Positions 7,701 to 12,778 of a stretch of 12,778 bases of DNA are shown here, piece after piece. The position numbers and the translations under genes were made by a program. The notes below the pieces were generated by a model. It made no database searches. It saw only the letters and a list, made by a program, of their open reading frames with translations, and was not told where the DNA came from. Position 1 is the stretch's first letter; every line of letters starts with the position of its first letter. The stretch comes from Paracoccaceae bacterium (GTDB lineage: Bacteria > Pseudomonadota > Alphaproteobacteria > Rhodobacterales > Rhodobacteraceae): assembly GCA_018222665.1 (NCBI GenBank), contig JAAEZW010000029.1, positions 1-12,778 on the forward strand, given 5' to 3'.

Positions 7701-7731
7701 TAACTGGCGGGTTAAGATAACTCGCCAGTTA
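7701..7731 (+). promoter_or_regulatory. Intercistronic hairpin between ugpB and ugpA
   Basis: TAACTGGCGGGTT (7701-7713) and AACTCGCCAGTTA (7719-7731) form a 13-base-pair stem with one G.U wobble and a 5-base loop, 10 bases after the ugpB stop. No run of U follows, so it is not a clear terminator. Such hairpins after binding-protein genes usually protect the upstream mRNA from 3' exonucleases and lower expression of the permease genes. Confidence 0.75.
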
Positions 7732-7748
7732 ACTTTAGGTATTAAATA

Positions 7749-8630
7749 ATGGAAAAGCGGGTAATCTTTCGCGGTTGGTTGCTGCCAATCTGCTTAGTCG
7801 CACCTCAACTTATTATCTCAATAATTTTTTTCTTTTACCCAGCTGCTCAAGCTGTCTGGCAGTCATTATTCATCCCAGATCCTTTTGGTCTTTCATCTCA
7901 ATATGTCGGATTGGGTAACTTTGAATACCTGCTGGGCGACAAATATTATCGTGCATCGTTTTTAACAACAGCGGTATTTTCAGTTTTAGTAACATTTTGT
8001 TCAATGATACCCGCTTTGTTGCTCGCCGTATGCGCTGACCGATTAATTAAAAGCTCAGGTATATATAGTACGCTCTTGATATGGCCATATGCTGTCGCCC
8101 CCGCGGTTGCTGGTGTGCTGTGGATGTTTATGTTTAACACAAGAGTTGGCATTGTTTCTTGGTATCTTGGGCAGCTGGGATATGATTGGAACCACGTTTT
8201 GAATGGTGGTGAAGCTATGGGTTTGGTTGTCATAGCTTCGGCCTGGGGACGCATAAGTTATAATTTCTTATTTTTCTTTGCCGCGTTACAGTCAGTTCCA
8301 AAGTCGTTAATTGAAGCGAGTGCTATTGATGGTGCACATTTCTGGCGTCGATTTTTTGATATTGTGCTCCCTCTCATTACCCCAACGGCTTTTTTCCTCT
8401 TAGTTGTAAATGTTGTTTATTCATTTTTTGAAACTTTTGGTGTTATTCACACCATTACTGCAGGGGGTCCTCAACAAGCTACGACTATATTAGTCTACAA
8501 GGTTTTTTCAGACGGCTTTGTCGGACAAGATCTTGGCTCTTCTTCGGCGCAATCCGTAATTCTATTAGTAGTGGTAGGTCTACTGACCGTCATACAATTT
8601 AAATACATAGAAAAGCGAGTGCACTACTGA
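7749..8630 (+). CDS. ugpA: sn-Glycerol-3-phosphate ABC transporter permease UgpA
   Basis: This 293-residue inner-membrane permease (E. coli UgpA is 295) forms the translocation pore with UgpE. Hydrophobic segments begin at about residues 11-30 and recur near 72-95, 107-128, 157-180, 205-228 and 267-284, consistent with six helices. The cytoplasmic EAA loop that docks on the ATPase is at 189-208 ([20 protein letters not shown]). [14 protein letters not shown] (228-241) is typical of the UgpA/MalF type. The start is ATG at 7749, 58 bases after ugpB; the gap holds the hairpin. Its TGA overlaps the ugpE ATG by one base. Assignment to Ugp and not another sugar importer rests on the UgpB and phosphodiesterase partners. 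Confidence 0.9.
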   Translation: MEKRVIFRGWLLPICLVAPQLIISIIFFFYPAAQAVWQSLFIPDPFGLSSQYVGLGNFEYLLGDKYYRASFLTTAVFSVLVTFCSMIPALLLAVCADRLIKSSGIYSTLLIWPYAVAPAVAGVLWMFMFNTRVGIVSWYLGQLGYDWNHVLNGGEAMGLVVIASAWGRISYNFLFFFAALQSVPKSLIEASAIDGAHFWRRFFDIVLPLITPTAFFLLVVNVVYSFFETFGVIHTITAGGPQQATTILVYKVFSDGFVGQDLGSSSAQSVILLVVVGLLTVIQFKYIEKRVHY

Positions 8631-9484
8631 TGGCTTTTGGTAATGGTATTGTTCAGAAAAAAGGGTCACATTTGTGGCTAACACATCTGTTCATGATCCT
8701 TGGCGTACTTATTATATTTTTTCCGATTTGGTTAGCCTTCGTCGCATCGACTGTAACGCAGCCAGAAATTGTATCCCCGCCTATGCCAATCTTGCCTGGT
8801 GATCAATTTATAGACAACTATAAGGCAGCACTTTTTGCGGGAGTGAATGTTCCAGTGGCAAAAATGTTGTTTAATAGTTTTGTAATGGCCATGGGTATTG
8901 CCGTTGGGAAAATTACAATCTCGCTGCTTTCAGCGTTCGCGATTGTGTATTTCAGATTTCCAGGCAGGCAGGTATTTTTCTGGCTAATTTTCATTACGCT
9001 TATGCTTCCAGTCGAAGTTCGTATCGTGCCAACTTTTGAAGTCATTGCGAGCTTTGGACTTTTGAATAGCTATTCAGGATTAATCTTACCACTTATTGCT
9101 TCAGCAACTGCTACTTTCTTATTTCGGCAGTTTTTTATGACAATTCCGGATGAACTTGCTGAAGCTGCGAGAGTCGATGGAGCTAAACCTATGAGGTTTT
9201 TTATCGATATTGTTCTTCCTATGAGTCGCACCAATATCGCTGCACTCTTTGTTATTTTATTCATTTACGGTTGGAATCAATACTTATGGCCTTTGCTCAT
9301 CACTACAGACCCCGAAATGAATACGATTGTGATGGGTATTAAACAAATGTTCCCTTCTGGCGACGATGTTGCCGAATGGCCTGTGATCATGGCCACATCA
9401 ATATTGGCCATGATACCTCCAGTTATAGTGGTTATATCAATGCAGAAACTTTTTGTACGTGGACTTATGGATAGCGAGAAGTGA
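8630..9484 (+). CDS. ugpE: sn-Glycerol-3-phosphate ABC transporter permease UgpE
   Basis: This 284-residue inner-membrane permease (E. coli UgpE is 281) pairs with UgpA. The first hydrophobic segment is about 17-40, with others near 84-107, 113-129, 147-168, 203-223 and 252-272. The EAA loop is at 174-197 ([13 protein letters not shown] then FFIDIVLP). [16 protein letters not shown] sequence at 212-223 ([12 protein letters not shown]) is characteristic of the MalG/UgpE type. The start codon overlaps the ugpA stop (TGATG), and the stop is one base from the ugpC ATG, so all three are translationally coupled. Confidence 0.9.
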   Translation: MAFGNGIVQKKGSHLWLTHLFMILGVLIIFFPIWLAFVASTVTQPEIVSPPMPILPGDQFIDNYKAALFAGVNVPVAKMLFNSFVMAMGIAVGKITISLLSAFAIVYFRFPGRQVFFWLIFITLMLPVEVRIVPTFEVIASFGLLNSYSGLILPLIASATATFLFRQFFMTIPDELAEAARVDGAKPMRFFIDIVLPMSRTNIAALFVILFIYGWNQYLWPLLITTDPEMNTIVMGIKQMFPSGDDVAEWPVIMATSILAMIPPVIVVISMQKLFVRGLMDSEK

Positions 9485-9485
9485 A

Positions 9486-10535
9486 ATGGGAAATGTAGTT
9501 CTCAATTGTGTCAAAAAGAGCTTTGGTTCGACAGAAGTAATCCACGGGATCACTATCGATATCAAAGATGGCGAATTTATCGTTATTGTGGGTCCGTCGG
9601 GATGTGGAAAATCCACATTGTTAAGGATGGTTGCTGGCTTAGAAGTAATTTCTTCTGGTGAGGTACAGATCGCTGGAAAAGTAGTGAACGATAAGGAGCC
9701 AATGGATCGCAACATTGCGATGGTATTCCAAAATTATGCACTGTACCCGCACATGACGGTAAAACAAAATATGGGGTATAGCCTAAAACTTGCCGGACAT
9801 TCAAAATCTGAAATTGAACGGAAGGTCAGTGCTACAGCAGATCTACTGCAATTGAGTGAACTTCTTGAAAGGAAGCCGCGTCAGTTATCCGGTGGACAAA
9901 GGCAACGTGTTGCGATGGGGCGAGCAATTGTGAGAGAACCATCGGTTTTTTTATTTGATGAGCCGTTATCAAATTTGGACGCTAAGCTGAGAGTGCAGAT
10001 GCGTCTAGAAATACGACAGCTCCAACGGCAGCTCGGCATCACGTCTTTGTATGTCACTCATGATCAAGTTGAAGCGATGACTATGGCTGATCGTATGATA
10101 GTTATGAACAATGGAAATGCGGAACAGATAGGCACTCCACTAGAAGTCTATCAAAAACCTGAAACACTATTCGCAGCACAATTCATTGGTAGTCCGGCGA
10201 TGAATATTTTTGATGCTGAAATTCAGAATGGATGTCTAATATTAAATGGTTTAGCGTTGACTGAAGTGTCGTTGCCAGATGGCAAAGTGGCACTTGGAAT
10301 TCGCCCAGAGCATCTTGTGCCATCTGCAAGTGGACCTATCAAGGTATCACTCAACAATGCAGAACCCTTGGGCGCCAACACTTTGCTCTACGGAAACATT
10401 AAATCATCTAATGAGGACATCACGATAAGTATGCCTGGTGTGCACGAGATTTCGGAAAATGAGGGAGATAAATCCTTTGGAGTAGAGAAAGCCAAAATAC
10501 ACCTGTTTTGTCCTTCAAGCGGTCGACGGCTATGA
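9486..10535 (+). CDS. ugpC: sn-Glycerol-3-phosphate ABC transporter ATPase UgpC
   Basis: This 349-residue ATPase (E. coli UgpC is 356) sits on the cytoplasmic face and drives UgpAE. All nucleotide-binding motifs are intact: Walker A GPSGCGKST (36-44), Q-loop Q82 (FQNYALYPHM), signature LSGGQ (134-138), Walker B VFLFDE (154-159) and switch His H192 (YVTHDQ). A C-terminal TOBE-type domain follows from about residue 240, with IRPEHLVP near 280-290, as in the MalK/UgpC group. The ATG at 9486 is preferred over TTG at 9453, since the protein then starts at the family's usual first strand. The stop overlaps the next gene by 4 bases (ATGA). Confidence 0.92.
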   Translation: MGNVVLNCVKKSFGSTEVIHGITIDIKDGEFIVIVGPSGCGKSTLLRMVAGLEVISSGEVQIAGKVVNDKEPMDRNIAMVFQNYALYPHMTVKQNMGYSLKLAGHSKSEIERKVSATADLLQLSELLERKPRQLSGGQRQRVAMGRAIVREPSVFLFDEPLSNLDAKLRVQMRLEIRQLQRQLGITSLYVTHDQVEAMTMADRMIVMNNGNAEQIGTPLEVYQKPETLFAAQFIGSPAMNIFDAEIQNGCLILNGLALTEVSLPDGKVALGIRPEHLVPSASGPIKVSLNNAEPLGANTLLYGNIKSSNEDITISMPGVHEISENEGDKSFGVEKAKIHLFCPSSGRRL

Positions 10536-11470
10536 AAAAACATTCATATCGCGCAGTAGAAGCATTTAGGGGGGCAGATAAGACAATCCGCATAGTTGGA
10601 CACCGAGGTGCGCGAGGTGTTTTTCCTGAAAATACAATGATTGGCTTCAAATCTACGATTGAAATGGGCATTAATCTATTGGAGTTCGATGTAGTTTTAT
10701 GTGCTGATGGCGTCCCGGTAATAACGCATAATCATGCGTTGCATGTACCCACTTTTAAACATGTTGGGGGGGACTTTATAGATCATGAGCCTAAAGTTTT
10801 GGATTTAACTTGGTCCCAATTGCAATGTTTCGAAGTGGGACGTTTAGATAGCAGCACACAATATGGTCAGAGATTTCCGGATCAGCTGCAATTTGCTGGA
10901 ATAAAGGTGCCAAAGTTAGATGAACTTTTGGGTCATGTTGCGAATTTGAGTGAAAATAACGTTTATTTAATGCTGGAAATAAAATCTGATCCTAATCATG
11001 TAAATAACGATATCTTTCGTAAGAAGTTGGTGAGTGAAGTCACTAAACGAGTTCGACACTTTGATCTAATTAATCAGACACTTTTACATAGCTTTGATTG
11101 GCGAATTTTAGAAGAATGTAAATCTTCAGCCCCAGATTTCCCGACCTCGTTTTTGACCCAAATAAATCACAACCCTGCTGACGTGGGAGAGGATTCATCG
11201 CTTTCTGTAGGTCCAAATATAAAAAATTACGGAGACCACATTCCAGATAAAGTTTTCGAAAAAGGTGGATCGCTCTGGTGTCCTAATGTGCAAGATATTA
11301 CTCCTACCGGTCTTAAAAGAGCAAAAAACCTAGGCTTAGTAACTGCTGTCTGGACTGTGAATACTGTGGAAGAAATAGATCGTATGATTGAATACGGTGT
11401 GGACGCAATCGTTACGGATTATCCAGGTCGGGTCCAACAAAGGCTAGCCGTTAATGGATATAATTGGTAG
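10532..11470 (+). CDS. ugpQ: Glycerophosphodiester phosphodiesterase (UgpQ-like)
   Basis: This 312-residue GDPD enzyme hydrolyses glycerophosphodiesters to sn-glycerol 3-phosphate and an alcohol. The TIM-barrel signature is present: HRGARG with catalytic H24 and PENT (23-35), metal ligands E51 and D53 (LEFDV), catalytic H66 (ITHNHAL), E149 and K151 (LMLEIKSD), and the closing WTVN and DAIVTDYPGR motifs. The usual HD after the second catalytic strand is HN here. VGRLDSSTQYGQRFPDQ is a family stretch seen in proteobacterial cytoplasmic members. No signal peptide is visible, so it should act on imported diesters like UgpQ. It is longer than E. coli UgpQ (about 247). The ATG at 10532 overlaps the ugpC stop. 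One line counted in the gene (11041-11100) is only 33 % G+C, the lowest in the window. Confidence 0.88.
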   Translation: MKKHSYRAVEAFRGADKTIRIVGHRGARGVFPENTMIGFKSTIEMGINLLEFDVVLCADGVPVITHNHALHVPTFKHVGGDFIDHEPKVLDLTWSQLQCFEVGRLDSSTQYGQRFPDQLQFAGIKVPKLDELLGHVANLSENNVYLMLEIKSDPNHVNNDIFRKKLVSEVTKRVRHFDLINQTLLHSFDWRILEECKSSAPDFPTSFLTQINHNPADVGEDSSLSVGPNIKNYGDHIPDKVFEKGGSLWCPNVQDITPTGLKRAKNLGLVTAVWTVNTVEEIDRMIEYGVDAIVTDYPGRVQQRLAVNGYNW

Positions 11471-11690
11471 TGAATAATACATTAAATATCGTAAAGGCCT
11501 TCTACGCAAATAAGCACATTTAGGACCGCTTTTAGGACCACTTCCATATTTTTGACAACTTCTAACCATCTATAATTAAATGATATTTTAGAAAAGTATG
11601 GTTGCGCCTCCGGGCACCACTTTCCAAAATAATATCAATGACTTAATTTTTGCACTCTAACGCTATGCGTGTGAGATTCAAAAACACACC

Positions 11691-11714
11691 AAACACACAC
11701 TTTTTCGTGTGTTT
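11691..11714 (+). other. Stem-loop 1 in repeat copy B
   Basis: AAACACAC (11691-11698) and GTGTGTTT (11707-11714) are perfectly complementary around an 8-base loop. The corresponding part of copy A can form only a weak four-pair stem (5178-5181 with 5190-5193). Confidence 0.5.
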
Positions 11715-11715
11715 G

Positions 11716-11741
11716 AGTGTTTAGTTTTAGGGCTAAACACT
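11716..11741 (+). other. Stem-loop 2 in repeat copy B
   Basis: AGTGTTTAG (11716-11724) and CTAAACACT (11733-11741) form a perfect 9-base-pair stem with an 8-base loop. It is the counterpart of 5202-5225 in copy A. U21-A36 and U22-A35 here correspond to two G-C pairs there. Confidence 0.5.
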
Positions 11742-11771
11742 GTGTCTACAACCTAGTGAAAGAACACAGTG
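11738..11771 (+). other. Conserved inverted repeat in copy B, overlapping stem-loop 2
   Basis: CACTGTGT (11738-11745) and ACACAGTG (11764-11771) form 8 base pairs around 18 bases containing CAACCTAGTG. The left arm shares 4 bases with stem-loop 2, so the two are alternatives. The same overlap exists in copy A. Confidence 0.5.
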
Positions 11772-11935
11772 CTTGCTGCTCTCAGTTATTTGGCAGTTCC
11801 AAAGGTTTCTAACTTTGCGTGTTTTTTATTTGTTGTATTGGACGAAACTGCATAGCGTCGTGATCAGAACTTTATGGATTAATAACTTAGTCCTTTGTTG
11901 GGTGTTTATGTGAATTGTAGGGTATCTTTGAAAAA
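11771..11935. other. Intergenic region upstream of the flavoenzyme gene
   Basis: These 165 bases lie between repeat copy B and the start of the DauA-like gene. I see no ORF, strong hairpin or convincing promoter. Together with copy B they make the largest gene-free stretch of the window (11471-11935). Confidence 0.6.
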
Positions 11936-12778
11936 ATGATGGACCGAATTTCATACGACATTGTTATCATAGGGGCAGGTATTGCAGGCACCTCTGTTGC
12001 CGCGGCCTTAGGAGATGGCGTGAAGGTCGCTTTGGTAGAACAAGAACAGCAACCTGGATATCACTCAACAGGTCGATCTGCCGCAATCTACTCACCAACC
12101 TATGGTCCGACCCCAATCAGAGCCTTAACGAGAGCGTCAATAGCGCACTTTTTAACGGTTGGTTGTGACGAGCCAAGGAGTCTTCTCACACCAATTGACG
12201 CGGCATTTATCGCCCGTGCTGATCAAAGTGGCTCTTTTGATGCCTTATGCAGCGAATTGAATGGGGTCATGAATTGGCGAGAAATAGAAGCGAAGGAGAT
12301 ACAAAACAGGGTATCATTTCTCCGTGAAGGGTATGTTGCTAAAGCTATTTTAGACGATGGCACGTCCGAGATTGATGTGGCTTTGCTTCACCAGAAATTT
12401 TTGAAGGTATTTTCTCAAAACGGTGGGACGCTTCTTAAATCAACGGAAGTGGTGGAACTTCAGAAGCAGAAAAACGGGTGGCTAGTGAAAACTAACCAAG
12501 GTGAATGCGTTACAAAAATAATCGTCAATGCCGCTGGTGCATGGGCAGAACAGGTTGGTTCGCTGGCAGGTGCAGAATGTATTGGTCTTACACCAAAACG
12601 CAGAACTGCACTGATTGTAGAACCACCAAAAGGGGCTGACCTGAGTAGGATTCCGCTCGTCATTGATATTGATGAACAATTCTATCTCAAGCCATATGGC
12701 AGCAAATTGCTGATATCCCCAGCTAATGAGGATCCGGTGCAGCCATGCGATGTGCAACCAGATGAAATGGATATTGCT
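11936..12778 (+). CDS. FAD-dependent D-amino-acid dehydrogenase, DauA-like (partial, runs off the window)
   Basis: The frame is open from 11936 to the window end (281 residues seen; family length about 375). Two adjacent ATG codons (11936, 11939) are possible starts; the ribosome binding site is weak. The N-terminal Rossmann fold has GAGIAG (13-18) and the ribose-binding E35 (ALVEQE). PGYHSTGRSAA (40-50) is the FAD-contact motif of DAO-family dehydrogenases, and PIRALTRAS, VNAAGAWA, LTPKRR, FYLKPYG and SPANEDPV closely follow Pseudomonas D-arginine dehydrogenase DauA. It should oxidise a D-amino acid or related amine to the 2-oxo acid. The DauA active-site H48 appears to be Ile51 here, and the Glu that reads the arginine side chain (E87) appears to be replaced by Ala, so arginine is doubtful as substrate. 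These comparisons are from memory. Confidence 0.85.
   Translation, partial: MMDRISYDIVIIGAGIAGTSVAAALGDGVKVALVEQEQQPGYHSTGRSAAIYSPTYGPTPIRALTRASIAHFLTVGCDEPRSLLTPIDAAFIARADQSGSFDALCSELNGVMNWREIEAKEIQNRVSFLREGYVAKAILDDGTSEIDVALLHQKFLKVFSQNGGTLLKSTEVVELQKQKNGWLVKTNQGECVTKIIVNAAGAWAEQVGSLAGAECIGLTPKRRTALIVEPPKGADLSRIPLVIDIDEQFYLKPYGSKLLISPANEDPVQPCDVQPDEMDIA

Larger units (their letters stand above)
11522..11770 (+). repeat. Direct repeat copy B (~249 bp), non-coding, downstream of ugpQ
   Basis: This is the second copy of the element at 5007-5254, in the same orientation, starting 51 bases after the ugpQ stop. It matches copy A over 169 ungapped bases (14 mismatches) and over the last 34 (2 mismatches). 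It keeps AACCAT...ATGGTT and a short block, TCCGGGCACCAC, that resembles the acceptor 3' end of a tRNA such as alphaproteobacterial tRNA-Phe; the rest of a tRNA is absent. The central 46 bases are diverged from copy A but hold more regular inverted repeats. About 165 bases separate its end from the start of the flavoenzyme gene. Confidence 0.9.

Noticed and set aside
11489..11507. Small inverted repeat around AAGGCCTT after ugpQ as a terminator
   Set aside because: Pairing is broken near the loop and no T-run follows.
12460..12757. Two - strand open frames near the right edge
   Set aside because: They are antisense to a continuous, well-conserved flavoenzyme frame that runs off the window.
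1..12778. CRISPR array, tandem repeats, tRNA or rRNA genes
   Set aside because: No regularly spaced short repeats and no complete tRNA cloverleaf or rRNA sequence were seen. The tRNA-like block in the repeats lacks the T-arm and everything 5' of it.

Overview
The window reads as a chromosomal catabolic region of a Gram-negative bacterium. Protein sequence character (a QuiC1/HPPD-type fusion, paired Gfo/Idh/MocA dehydrogenases, a Ugp transporter and a DauA-like flavoenzyme) points to Alphaproteobacteria, probably Rhodobacterales. That assignment is an inference from protein resemblance, because no rRNA or tRNA gene is present. Base composition is moderate: 60-base lines counted by hand range from 33 to 57 % G+C.

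Left part (1-5002, + strand): after a few codons that may end a transporter permease gene, four tightly packed genes form an operon. They are a two-domain 3-dehydroshikimate dehydratase/HPPD-like protein (60-1943), a Gfo/Idh/MocA oxidoreductase (1966-3147, TTG start), a cupin-like protein I cannot name (3147-3806), and a second Gfo/Idh/MocA oxidoreductase (3824-5002). Together they look like a route that oxidises and dehydrates a cyclitol acid or sugar-like ring compound, with protocatechuate as the expected product if the first enzyme acts like QuiC1.

Middle part (5323-11470): a LysR-type regulator on the - strand is divergent from a complete ugpBAECQ-type operon. The operon encodes a periplasmic binding protein, two permeases, an ATPase and a cytoplasmic glycerophosphodiester phosphodiesterase. 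It should import sn-glycerol 3-phosphate and glycerophosphodiesters and hydrolyse the latter. A strong hairpin lies between ugpB and ugpA. LysR control would be unusual, because Ugp systems are classically under PhoB, and I saw no Pho box.

This middle module is bracketed by two directly repeated, non-coding copies of a ~248-bp element (5007-5254 and 11522-11770). The first 169 bp align without gaps with 14 mismatches, and the last 34 bp with 2. Between these blocks is a diverged ~45-bp segment in which both copies can still form a hairpin, apparently with compensatory base changes. That hairpin overlaps a second, perfectly conserved inverted repeat. The repeats and their possible RNA structure are the most unexplained thing in the window. 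Genes outside them are somewhat richer in G+C than those inside.

Right edge (11936-12778): the first 281 residues of an FAD-dependent D-amino-acid dehydrogenase of the DauA type, cut off by the window end.
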